Assembly: GCF_001411555.2 (NCBI RefSeq)
Contig: NC_049916.1
Coordinates: 6,820,001 to 6,884,000 of the forward strand
DNA from: Juglans regia
Taxonomy: Eukaryota > Streptophyta > Magnoliopsida > Fagales > Juglandaceae
Direction: 5' to 3'
DNA length: 64,000 bases
The notes below the pieces were generated by a model. That model made no database searches and was not told where the DNA came from. It saw only the letters and a program-made list of their open reading frames with translations. The translations under genes and the position numbers were made by a program. Below are positions 23,298-34,710 of the stretch, in pieces. The number at the start of each line of letters is the position of its first letter. The stretch's first letter is position 1.

Positions 23298-24317
23298 TAC
23301 GTATTAACGCACTCACAGCTAGTATAGAAACCTGTGATGTGATGCGGTAATCGGCAGGGACACACGGCTCAAGAGGACCTGTGTAGCACCCATATGGTCA
23401 CGTTAATGATTAAGTCTATTGAATAAGATTCCAAGTCCAAGTCATGTTTCACGTTATGTTATGTTCAAGTTTACGATCACGCAATCATGGTAATCCCATG
23501 AGACAAGAATATGTTCCAAGTTCATGTTATGTTATGTTCACGTTTACGTTATGTTCCAAATTCACATTTATGTTATGTCATGCTCAAGTGCAAGTTCAAA
23601 TTATGCATGTTCACGTTCATGCTATGTTTCAAGTCCATGTTATGTTACAAGTTCACGTTCATGCTATGTTTCAAGTCCATGTTATGTTTCAAGTCACATT
23701 CATGCTAAGCTTCAGTTTCAGTTTAAGTTATGCCAGTTATGTTGTATGTCAAGTTATGCTATGATTACTTATGATTTGATTATGCATTCATGCTTTTACT
23801 GCCATGCATGCATCATTAACCTGTGTGGAAGTTTCCTGTTAACTTGCCGAGATTTGTAATCAAATCTCACTGTGGTAGTCTCAACTACCATTCCCCCCGA
23901 ATGGTAGATTTTGTTACAGGATCTGAAGGAGAATCGAGAATCGACCATCTGGAAACGATCGATTAAGCGATGGTGCGACGTAGATGGTAGTACAGTAGTT
24001 ACCTCAGGTTATTACTTGTATTTATGGAGTTCAATCTCCAGCACTCTTTTGATCATAACCATATGGACTATTATTGTGATCTCAGTTGTTTAGTACGTCA
24101 TTATGAATGAAGTATGTTTTAAGTATTTGGGATATTTCGGTTTGGTTCATAGTATTGCTAAAAAGAAAAATTATCCGCTGCGAATATTGCATAATGCTAG
24201 ATGCATGTTAGGAATATTGCATCTTATATGTCATGAACGGGGGCAGGTAACCTGGTGTTGCATATCTCGACGCTTCAAATGTCCGTCCGATCCCAAGCGG
24301 AATTTGGGGGCGTCACA

Positions 24318-24440
24318 ATGCTTTTGTCCCTTAGTAAGAGAGCCTTGGGAAACACACTTGCCTATTATCTTCTCATCTGACCTGCCAAAACAATATGGTG
24401 ACCTTGCTGGTTACATAAGTGGCTTACATAAGTGACTAGC
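24318..24440 (+). pseudogene. LINE ORF2 remnant, right part
   Basis: This continues the LINE remnant cut at 19186. Sequence after the ATGCT duplication encodes PLVREPWETHLPIIFSSDLP-like residues in the same orientation. It ends before the S-RLK fragment at 24519. Confidence 0.6.
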
Positions 24441-24518
24441 ATGCATGCATCATCATCATTGATCTTATGGCGTCTTCAAGTAACTACAATTTGAGGTGTT
24501 GCATGTTTATTGAGGGAT

Positions 24519-24876
24519 ATGGCTATTGATACAACCGAGGCATTCCTCTCGATCTTGGTTCTCCTTCTACTCCTCAGAGAATGCTTCTTCATTGTAGATG
24601 ATACCCTTTCGATGGGTGAGTCATTCTCAGCGTATACTGCCTACAGCCTATCATCTCATAATAACAAATTTGAACTCAAATATTTGAAACGAGGTAATTC
24701 TTCAAAAATCTACCTGGGGATCTGGTACAAAATGTTAGAAGACCAGAGGATTGTTTGGGTAGCAAATAGAGAAAACCATTTGTCTGACCTAGCAACTTCT
24801 AGACTCAAATTTTCGAATGAAGGTACTCTAGCCCTTCTGCAAGCTCCCTCCGAGATACCATTTTGGTCCACAAATT
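24519..24876 (+). pseudogene. S-RLK copy 3, first part of exon 1 only
   Basis: This encodes the start of an S-domain receptor kinase: signal peptide with a leucine-rich core (LVLLLLLREC), then the beginning of the B-lectin domain ([17 protein letters not shown]) as far as FWSTN, about 120 residues. It aligns with 41973-42332 of the intact gene, ATG included. Homology stops at 24876, precisely where an LTR starts with TGTTATGAACC. The rest of the gene is not found on the far side of that insertion. The fragment has no in-frame stop before the break, so inactivation was by insertion and later deletion. Confidence 0.9.
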
Positions 24877-25249
24877 TGTTATGAACCTTCATGGAAGTGA
24901 AGACAAAGGAGAGATGGACGGTTCAGTCGAGCAAGGTAGAAAAAAGAGTGTAGTGGGTCTATCACCATTTGACTCGAAGGCCTATCAATGAGACGCAGCT
25001 TTTTGGGTCCTGAACGTTTTGCATTTTATTTCGTTGTAATAGTTAAATTCTTGTTGTCGGTTATTACTTTCCACGTGTTGTTTTCATATTTGTTACGGGT
25101 TACCCCTGCGAGGGAATAGGAGGAGGGAAAGTCAGAGAGAGAGAGATCATTATGGAATTTTTTGTTGAAACTTGGTGACTCGAATACCCATTATCATCTT
25201 CAAGCACAGTGATAAATATATGATTCTATCTTTTGTTTCCCTTTCATCT

Positions 25250-25279
25250 CACTACAAGAATTATGGCCTTTTGCCATGA
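25250..25279 (+). repeat. Left TIR of the CACTA element
   Basis: 30 bp, identical to the reverse complement of 40841-40870. The inner part TGGCCTTTTGCCA contains a short palindrome. Confidence 0.97.
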
Positions 25280-26030
25280 GGGGGTGCGGTCGAAATAAGT
25301 GCATCTTTCGTAGGAAATCAACTATTTCCCATCAATTTTTCTCGTGGGAGACTCGTGGAATTAAACGGCTGGGGAAAGATCCTTTTCCACCAAATTTGGA
25401 TCTCATGGGTAAAACATCACTTTTTTCCACCACTAGAACGGTGCATAAAAGCATTTTAACTTCGTCCCAACTAAGTTCCCAAACATCAACTCGTGGTCAG
25501 TAATAGCATCATTACCCATGGCGGTAGGTCCTGGAAAAATCTCCTATATCCAGAAAGATTCTTCGTGGCAAAAGTCGTGTATATAAGTTTTACCAACCAT
25601 GCTATTCAAGGGAACAAATTAGTCCCGATGGTGACTTTTGGTGGAAATATGGTATTCCCCCCCACAATCAATTGGTGGGAAAAGATCACTTCCTATAAAC
25701 GAATGTAATTGTAAATAGTTTTTCCTGGTTAAGCTTATTTCGTAGGAAAAGTGGTCTTGCCTATATCCCGCGGGTACTGGGTCATGGCAAAATAGTTTTT
25801 CTCATTACAATTATCGGTGGAAATATTACTTTTTACTCAATTTTGTGATATACTTGCCATAAACGTCATAAGTCGAAAACCTTTATTACCCATGAATAAT
25901 AGTCGTGGGAAATATAATTCTTGCATTACACCTGTTTTCCCACCAAATCAAGCCCTCGTAAATAGCAGTTTTCGCTGTTAATATCTGCCACTATGAAAAA
26001 AATCGATTTCCTGCCAATCAATCCCATAGA
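25280..26030. repeat. Left subterminal region of the CACTA element
   Basis: This contains many variants of a short word on both strands (CGTAGGAAA, CGTGGGAAA, TGGTGGGAAAA, TTTCCCACCA, ATGGCAAAA), for example near 25307, 25340, 25672, 25743 and 25910. Subterminal repeats of this sort bind the TNPA-type protein in En/Spm elements. Similar words are near the right end (40690-40840). No gene is present. Confidence 0.7.
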
Positions 26031-27011
26031 CAATCCAACCAAAAATATAGGCACTTTTTACATTTATCCCACAAATAGGCCTGTATGGAACCTCTCTCAA
26101 CACAATATAATCCATCAACAAATGTAACCAACACCCAAAAAATCATTCCAACCAAACCACCAAAGTTGGCAACATATATTATACATAATTAATATTGTAC
26201 TTTACAATTCTGTCCACTGGGTTAACCAGTCAATTAAGACCATCAAAATACAATGAATAGAGCAAATATAATTGCTGGTGCAGCCCAACAGCATAGATGA
26301 TATGCAGCCTTGGGACTAAAAGAGTGTATCTTTTGTAAACATCTCTTGTGACAGTAATGCTGATTCACAAGAGACAATCTTCATTCTTGAAAACATGATT
26401 AATATTCCCCTCTTGATCTACAAAGCATGGTGTCCTAAAATCCACTCGAATTTTAGTTGTCATCCATGCTTAACTGTAATAGCCAATAGAAAACATTTTT
26501 TAGGCAAAGGTAGTAGCTAGAAAATATAAATAGCCATTGCCAAGGCAAATTACAGGAAAATAGTGCACAATTATATTAAAGAAGTGGCCAAATTCAAGCT
26601 GACGTCTTTCTTTTGAATCCCCCTTCATTCCTAAGTCTGGCCATTCATGTTGGGTATTGATGGGAAATATTTCTTATGAGAACTATGTCCATTGATATTA
26701 ATACTTATATGGCCAAGGAAGTGAGATGGGTTGGGAAGCTTACTAATGATATCAAGAATTGAATCACAAATAATGAGGCTTAACAAAACATATAAGTTGT
26801 GTTGTAACATGATAATTGTTGTAACATGTCATACACAGATTTACTTATTTTCATAGTGCATTAATCCCAAATAAATGAGGCTTCCCAAAATAAACCCACC
26901 TAGGGTCATGCATGGAAAATGCCAAATGTCCTAGGAGTTGAATCTCAAATTAATTTCGACCAAGTTGGTCGATATATATGCTTTTTTTTTTATAAGTAAA
27001 AAGTTAGTGTA

Positions 27012-27046
<35 letters not shown>

Positions 27047-28403
27047 ACCAACTGTTATGATATTTTAAATACTTAGTGACGTATTTAACATGTAGATTTC
27101 TTCAATTTATTATGCTATAGCAGAATACTTGGTCCTGCCCGTCACTACATATTTCTTGGTTATTAGTTATGGTTCTCATGGCTGACATGTCATCATGCAT
27201 GGACCAAATTATGGCCTTACAGATCACCATGCATCGATAATCTGGGTGACTTAATGCAGGTAATTAAAGTATGCATGGAATTGGTGTTTGAGCTTGGTGC
27301 CCCCACAAACCCCCTAGTTTGTGCCAACCAAACCACCCAATGGTTTACAAATTATTTTCGGTTCAAATACTAGTAAATGTCAATAACAACTAATCATGAA
27401 TTTCCCCTCACCTACCAATATCAACATAATAACCAGAAGGTCTATCCGGGATGATAGAATAAAGTTACTAAACTATATCTTTTTTACATGGCCATTCGTA
27501 TGAAATTTCTGATGCTCAACTATCAATATATATACACATCTATATATAATGAAGATCATACTACTAACCATGTCCGAGATGTATATTTGATATAAGATAC
27601 TTAATGTAACATGTGAACATTATATCTAGCTGAGAAAAAAAGCAAAAGATACACTCAGGGTTATATTCTGACCAGAGTGCATATCCAACTAGTTTCCATG
27701 CATGAGGCTAAGCTACTTGACAATCATAGTCTTATAATAAGATGGGAATAACAATAACCAACCTCAATCCTGCACATTAACACCTTCAAGTATGTCCCAA
27801 CCAAGGATGTAGTATGACAAGTCATCCACCATGTACACTAGCATGATTAACTTGAATCAAAAATAGGAAATTGGCTGAAAAATTATTACTTACTGCTATC
27901 ATTTCCTTCCAATGCTTCCTGTTGTCAACAACCTTAACTTACTGGGGTGCCCGCCAACTATTGTTCTATCCTTCCATGGAATTTTCCCCATACTTATACT
28001 TAAGACAGCTTAAACCTGCATACAATGAAATCAAATATCTAATTAGCCTAAAAGTGGTCTGGTTTATTATATACACAGTCCACAAAAACGTAACTAGGAG
28101 AATTATATACACATTATAGTCAGGAATTACCCATTCATAACCACAAGTCTCTCTGCAGCAGCAAGACAACAAAACTTCCATGACTTCCATATCATGTTCC
28201 CATTACAAAATGCTAGCAAAAAAAGTCATGAGCAAACTACATGTAATTTGCCTACACTGGTTCTAACATACCCAACCTAACAAATACTTATAATAGAAAA
28301 ATATCTGCATTTCTACAAACCCCAATGGGCATTGGACTGTTTTCATCTACAAAAAACATCCACAAAAGAAGTCCACAAAAAATATTCACTGGACTTGGGA
28401 TGC
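26031..28403. other. Gene-free interior of the CACTA element
   Basis: AT-rich sequence with a TA microsatellite at about 27016-27044, next to a TTTTTTTTTATAAGTAAAAAG tract that may be the end of a small retroelement. Short open frames exist but have no recognisable content. Confidence 0.4.
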
Positions 28404-30201
28404 CTATGCATCCTGCTGAGTCTCTCTATGAGACTCAGTATTTTGCTCCAACTCCGATACCCGAAAGTTCATTTCTTTCTCGTATTCAGAAAAATTCCTC
28501 CTCATTGCCACAATATCTGCCATCATCTGGTCTAGTCTGGCCTTGTACATTTCCGCCTCGCCCTTATTCCGTTCATTTTCCTCCGCTAGACGCATATAAG
28601 CTTTGTTCTTCTTCATTGAAGGAGAGGGGTCAGGAATGACCATGTGCCCCATCCCCTGCGCATACCCTGATTTGAACCCTAACACGTCTTTCACAATGTC
28701 AGCCGCCGCTTCTTCATAGTCCTCATCGGGATCTTTTTCATTCAATCTCTCCACCATGATATTCTGAAAATAATATCACAGAAAATAAAACATCCTGTTA
28801 ATTTTGATCTACTTTATAGTCTAACACAAGTTATTTCAAACTGGACAAGTATTTCCCACATAATTGTGTTCAGTTGTGACATTCAAGAATTTCCCCTTCC
28901 GTGCTGACCAATGTGTTTATTTATAGAAATCGACCATATTTGGTGTTGTCTCCCGCTGCCACATATCATTAACCATATATGTTAATATTCAAGTCTCTTC
29001 ATATATAGGGAAACTCACTAAATACATCATAAAAGGCACAAACCTTCTCTTCCAAAATCCTTACAAAGGATTTCCTCCCTCCGGTATGATTCGCCTTTAG
29101 TTTTTGCCTATTTGACGTGTTCCTTCGTGACTTCTCCTGCATTTTTTACCCAAAAAATGTATAAACATTTTCCACATTTATTGCTGTAATTTATTTGCGG
29201 CAGTATTATATATATCACAGCTAACACAAACCCCAAAAAAATATGACAATCATGGATAGCCATGCTTGAAGCTGAAATTTAAGGCATATATACCTTGAAT
29301 GTCTTGCTTGCCCACCTCTCACAAAGCAACTCCCAAACAGGTTTCTCCACCATGGGTGTCCCACCACGCATGGCCTCCTCATGCGATCCATATTTTTGGT
29401 AGATTTTGTGCAGTTCATAATGATATGCATTATACTTGTCGGACAAATGCAACACAACCATTTCCCGATGGTTGTCTTTCCCCCAATCCAATACAAAATC
29501 AGCCTGCAAGTTCAGTTATGATTTAATTGAAGGCATATTTTCTGCAAACTCACTATAAGCGAAATTATTCAACAACTACATTTTAATTGGTTACTATAAA
29601 ATAACTCTCTTACCCTAACCCGGTCAACCAACTCTTGTTTCTCCTCCTCAGGTACGTAACTCCAACTTTCATGCCTCATGTCGGCATATACTTTAACGAT
29701 CCATGTAACTTGACCAGTGAAGATGGAGGCATTCTCGCATGAAGGACCTCGATGGCCATCCTTTATATCCAAAGGAATCTTACCCACCTTCCGAAGGCGT
29801 TCAAATAGTGTGCCCCGTGCAGTCCCTCGACCCCGTTTCTGAATAGGTGGATCTATATCTCGAAGAGGTATGGAGTTAAATCAAAACCTTAAATTACATG
29901 TGAATACAAGAGTAAATAAATTCCCACCAATTTAATGATGTCCATAAATTGATCACAAAAGATGCATAAGTTATGAGTCCACAAAAGGGTTACCTGTATT
30001 AATATTCCCCTCTCCACCCTGTGCTGCTTGATTGCACTCTTGTACGTCTGCACCTCCTACTGCTTGAGTTGATTCATTTGGGTCCACCTCATCTCGTAAA
30101 TTATTTGCCGGAGGCAATGCTTCTGATTCTGGAGTGCTACATATGATCGGTCTTGAGTGTCGGAGTCGCCCCCTCCTTCCCCTCTTTACAGATCTCCACA
30201 T
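28404..30201 (-). CDS. TNPA-like CACTA accessory protein (plant transposase, Ptta/En/Spm family)
   Basis: Five exons on the minus strand give one open frame of 369 residues: 30201-29994, 29852-29614, 29503-29294, 29136-29044 and 28763-28404. All introns have GT...AG ends and the phases match. The N-terminus is basic (VKRGRRGRLRHSR) and is followed by an acidic linker. The middle carries the plant En/Spm transposase domain (VTWIVKVYADMRHESWSYVP, then FVLDWGKDNHREM and WELLCERWASKTF). The C-terminus is rich in charged residues and likely coiled-coil (RLAEENERNKGEAEMYKARL). In En/Spm the equivalent protein binds subterminal repeats and helps excision; that role is inferred here. The start codon is the first ATG of exon 1, and an upstream exon cannot be excluded. 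No disabling mutation was seen. Confidence 0.85.
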
Positions 30202-32046
30202 CCATGCCTTTGCTTGAATTCAATTGAAGAACGTTGTAACATGTAGCAAACAAAACACTACTAAGCACTTTTTATTAATATACTATCCAGAACATAGTAA
30301 ACCCAGATATTAGATCATTTCGCCTCTGTATGTAGAGTAACTCATTATAATAGACCACTAGAGAGCATGCCTTTATAGATGAACAGATTTATATTAGCTT
30401 GAGATTCACTGCTAGACATCTATCAGCATGAATATTACTAATATTCCAACCATTTAACTTAGATCATACATGCTTAACTAAGAAGCTTTGATAGATATAA
30501 TTCTCGTTGTAATTACTATTTTGTGGGGTTCATAGATAAATCATTATTAATGGGAATGTAATGCAAATGTTGCCCCCTTGTAGGATTCTGAAGTGCCTTT
30601 CAAGTTATTGTCAACTCTATGGAAGTTAGAGGCAACTTCCATAAATGCAGCCTCTTTTATTATACCTGTCAAAAATATAGTTGTTAATTTTTTTTTTCTT
30701 GCTCATTGAACATTTTGTAAGCCTGAAGCTCTTAATCTACTAAATCACTAAGTCTGAAATTGATGTATGACTTTATATACTTGTGGTTTTTCCGTCCATT
30801 TAGAATGTCTATTAGGTTTTAACTATGTTTTTTTTTCTTATACGTAGATGTTAACTTCAGTACTAACTTCTTATAAAGTGTATTACCATTACACTTTATG
30901 AAACACGACAAACCCAAAACATCTATATTGTTCTGTTCTTGTTAAAACAATCAACCATGTCTCTTACATCTAATGTATTAAATAGAGCTGGATGACACTT
31001 TATATTCTCTACTGAACACAGCCATCTTTATAGGGAAACATCTAAGAAAACCATGCCTCTAGATTTAGAGTAAATCATTATAAATAGACCACTATAGATG
31101 AACATCTGGAGTATATCAGCAATTGACTATATCAGCAATTGAGCTTAAGATTCCCTGCTACACATATATCAGCAATTGAGCATTACTAATATTGCAACCA
31201 TTTATTCACCCACCTTAGATCATACATGCTTAACTAAGAAGCTTTGATGGATATAATTCATGTTGTAGTTATATTTTGTAGGGTTCATCTCTAAATCAAT
31301 AGTAATGAGGATGTGCAAATGTTGCCCCCTTGTAGGATTCTGAAGTGCCTTTCATTTTATTGTCAACTCTATGGAAGTTAGAGGCAACCTCCATAGTGTT
31401 GCCTCTTTTATTATACATTCAAAAATATAGTTGTTAAAATTTTTGATTTCCTTGTTCTTTTACACATTTTGATAAAGCTGAAGCTCTTAATCTACTACAT
31501 GTGTAAGTCTGAAATTGATGTATGACTTTATGTACTTGTGGTTTTTCCGTCCATTTAGAATGTCTATTAGGTTTTAACTCTTTTTTTTATATATATAAGT
31601 AGACTTTAACTTCATTACTAACTTCTCATAAAGTGTATTACCATTCACTTTATGAAATTTTCAAACCCAAAACATCTATGAAATTCTGTTATTGTGAAAA
31701 CAATCAACAATGTCTCTTACACAAATGTATTAAATAAAGGTGTATGACACTTTATATTCTCTACTAGTACTCACCCCTCTTGGGAAGGGAAACATCTAAG
31801 AAAACAGCCTCTGGATTTAGAACAAATCATTATAAGTAGACCACTGGAGAGCATGCCTTTATAGATGAACAGATTTATATTAGCCATATGTTTACTGCTA
31901 CACATATATATGTATCTAGAAGAAACTAGAATGTGTTGGTGGTTGATATAAGATACATAACACTCGGCATAGTATTAACTTTGGTCACAATTGCACGACC
32001 AAATAACTGAAAAAAGTTTTTAAGGCCATGTTCTGATCTTCCAGGT
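30202..32046. repeat. Tandem duplication of about 745-750 bp
   Basis: Words recur with a constant spacing. TAGGATTCTGAAGTGCC is at 30581 and 31333. GCATGCCTTTATAGATGAACAG is at 30365 and again at 31851, two periods apart. The unit is present about 2.2 times between 30300 and 31920 with point changes and indels. It lies between the TNPA-like and TNPD-like genes and has no coding content. Confidence 0.85.
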
Positions 32047-32930
32047 CTATAGGGTTCTTTCAAGAGAAGCACTAGTCACAAAATATTTGACAGCAACTTT
32101 CTTGGTAATAATGTAATATAAATTAAGAAGAAATTTGTTGTCACATATGGGTTTCACAGCCCATTTGAAGTCAGGTGTAGACTCATATTGGTCCAACCTA
32201 TTCCAAATGCCAAAAGTGCTGCCACATCTGTGTTCTTTTACTTTTTGAAATGCAAAAAATAAAACAGAAAATGCAATTGCCTGTGTTGGCAGACTTGCAT
32301 TTGCAGCCCGATATTCTAAATATCCTAAAGTTAGGAAACAAATATCACCCAGAAATGAAGCAGACTTTTTTGTTGTTATAATGTGTAAAACAGAGTATAA
32401 CAATGCATAAATTATCAAGGAGGGCAGAAGGAGGATAAGGAATAAATTAGAAAAGCAAAAAACTAATGCAAATGTTTTGGGTCTGGGTTGCATGTACCTG
32501 AAGACTTGGTGCAAAACAGCTTGGAGAGAAACAGCAAGTCTTGGTGGAAATGAAGACTTGCTCAAGCTTTAACAAATGGAGGCAACTTGGGAGCTTTCTC
32601 GCTGGAAGAAGAAGGAAGGCAAACTGGACTTTCTTCTCTTTGACTACCAAAATGACTTCCCTCCATTTGTCTTCATGGAAAAGCAAATTAAAAGCAACTC
32701 CAAATGTGTAATATCACCCACTGCCAGCTGTCCAGGCCATCCTGCCCTTACATCTACATGTTCTGACCCCTGGCGCCATTTCCCCCGTAGCTTAAAATTA
32801 CTAGCCCGCCCTTACACAAATATCTCCCGCCTCTTTGTACAGCCCCTAAATATTCTACTCCATTCTGCACATTTGCATGAGATTCACGCTTATGGTTCAA
32901 TACAATGTTTGCACCTTCCATTGCAATATT
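32047..32930. other. Gene-free CACTA interior
   Basis: A minus-strand frame of 172 codons (32565-32047) is open here. It has a hydrophobic stretch (LFLILLLPSLIIYALLY) but no family I recognise and no homologous context, so I do not call it a gene. The rest is non-coding. Confidence 0.35.
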
Positions 32931-33310
32931 TACCAATCCAATTACGGCACACAATGTAAATTATAAAAATCTGCTTTGCATTAATTATACTTTGACTACC
33001 AAAAATAAATTTATCATCTGAGCCTAAAAATTTGGGCCTTTCATTTTGCCTTTGAGCCTAATAATTTTTACACCACCTTTGTACATAATATAACGTAATA
33101 TAGGTGAATATTAAATTTGTTACCAATCCAATTACGGCACACAATGTAAATTATAAGATTCACTGCTTTGCATTAATTATACTTTGACTACCAAAAATAA
33201 ATTTATCATCTGAGCCTAAAAATTTGGGCCATTTTGAAGTGCCTTTGAGCCTAATAATTTTTACACCACCTTTGTACATAATATAACGTAATATAGTTGA
33301 ATATTAAATT
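32931..33310. repeat. 190-bp tandem duplication
   Basis: TACCAATCCAATTACGGCAC starts at 32931 and again at 33121. The two 190-bp units are nearly identical (differences near 32963/33156 and 33049/33240). A third partial start, TTTGTACATAATATAACGTA, follows at 33309. No coding content. Confidence 0.9.
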
Positions 33311-34710
33311 TGTACATAATATAACGTAGTACACATTTTCACAACACCTTTGTATATAAATTATACTACAGTGTCCGAAAAGATTTAGGTGCATGAATAT
33401 TAGATTTATTTAATTTGTAATACATGACTAATTTTTTACTTTTATAGGTTTGTCCATAATTACCTGATTCAGCCATCAAAACCACATATGACATGTCTCT
33501 TTTCTTATTTTTATTAACATATGTTAAAAATTAACATATGTTACATTTGTAACAATATGTTATGGTGCATGAAGTTTAAGTTGCTTTCATTTTGATATTA
33601 CTTAGTAAATTGTGTGCTTAGAAGATTTGTTTATATTCTTAGTTCACCCAGCTTAACTACACCTAAATATTTATGTATACTTTTGGGGTTTTTGCATATA
33701 GCTCCCTTCAAAGTTAGCATTTTCTGACTTGCATTCACAGACTTTTTTTCCAAAAGTTCTCCCCTAATTTTCCAACCCCCTGTGACACTCAATGTTAACC
33801 ATCTAGAGTGCAATCTAGATACTATGTCATGGCCATGCAATTTGAATATTATTCACTTATACATTTACACATCATTCCCATTTTGTAACCATATTACTCT
33901 ATTTAACGAAGTTACTGCCAAACAAATGGTAATCACGTGGATCTCCTATATCCCCTAGCTGGCACTTCAAAGAAATCGTTCATCATCCCACTGCAACAAC
34001 TTTGGTGCCTTGTCCTTTGATGTAGGTGGACCAAGAACATCTCTTGTGCGTAAAGTAACCATTTTATCTGCACACAATGTAATTAAGAATCACATGAGAC
34101 ATTCTTTACTTCCTTTACGTAGCCAACAACCTCATATGCTTCCTAAGTTTAAAATCCCAATGCAAGATTTGTCTTTCATTCATCCATATCACCCATAACA
34201 TGTTATAGGGACATGTTATAGCTCTTCTTAAATGTAAAACAACACTTTTGTACAGCCCCTAGTAAAATTTAATATCTACCAACAGCCTAGAGCTAAAACA
34301 CTCATCTAAACTCAGCTGTTAAACTTACATGTCTGGACATATGATACCCAACCAAGACTTATACAATATATAATAAACGAATCCCACATGTTTCTCCCGG
34401 GAGGCTATTGGCTAAACATACATGTGAATCCACAAACATACCGCTTGAACAGCACATGTTTATGCAAAACCTACCCCCAAGGATGAACCAACAACGTCCA
34501 AATACTAGTACTATTGTAGTTAATTATAAAATACCTGATGTATTGCCGATTCGTGAACAAAACTTGGTTCTTACACTTACATCTCACCCACCTTCATCGA
34601 TATCGACTATTGAGCTCATGTGATGTCTGTGATAGCCACGTATACAGTAGTCAGGTAATAGAATAGGTTATCAATACATTAGTAACCTTTAGGTAACAAT
34701 TTCACTGATA
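33311..34710. other. Gene-free stretch downstream of the TNPD-like gene
   Basis: AT-rich, with ACATATGTTA repeats at 33517-33560. I see no gene. The polyadenylation region of the TNPD-like transcript is expected close to 34710. Confidence 0.4.

Larger units (their letters stand above)
19187..24317. mobile_element. Solo-LTR-like element, 5.1 kb (family B)
   Basis: Bounded by TGTAACAGCCCGC at 19187 and GGGGGCGTCACA ending at 24317, with an exact 5-bp target duplication ATGCT (19182-19186 and 24318-24322). No gag or pol is present. Without the nested hAT-like element it is about 4.4 kb. The architecture resembles family A: TGTAAC.GCCC start, a GGTAAAATGG-T/C-ATTTT motif (22280-22335), repeat modules in the middle and a CG-rich 3' end. 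It could be a solo LTR of a large gypsy retrotransposon or a large non-autonomous derivative. It interrupts a LINE remnant. Confidence 0.85.

Noticed and set aside
22580..23770. Regularly spaced repeats considered as CRISPR-like or satellite array
   Set aside because: Repeats are degenerate and spacers not uniform; the genome is plant and the repeats lie inside an LTR-type element.
22490..23859. Cys/Met/His-rich frames
   Set aside because: They are produced by the CATGTTACG-like degenerate repeats of the 5.1-kb element.
32047..32565. 172-codon minus-strand frame with hydrophobic stretch
   Set aside because: No recognisable family, no splice or homology support, lies in CACTA intergenic DNA. 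Chance frame is the simpler explanation.
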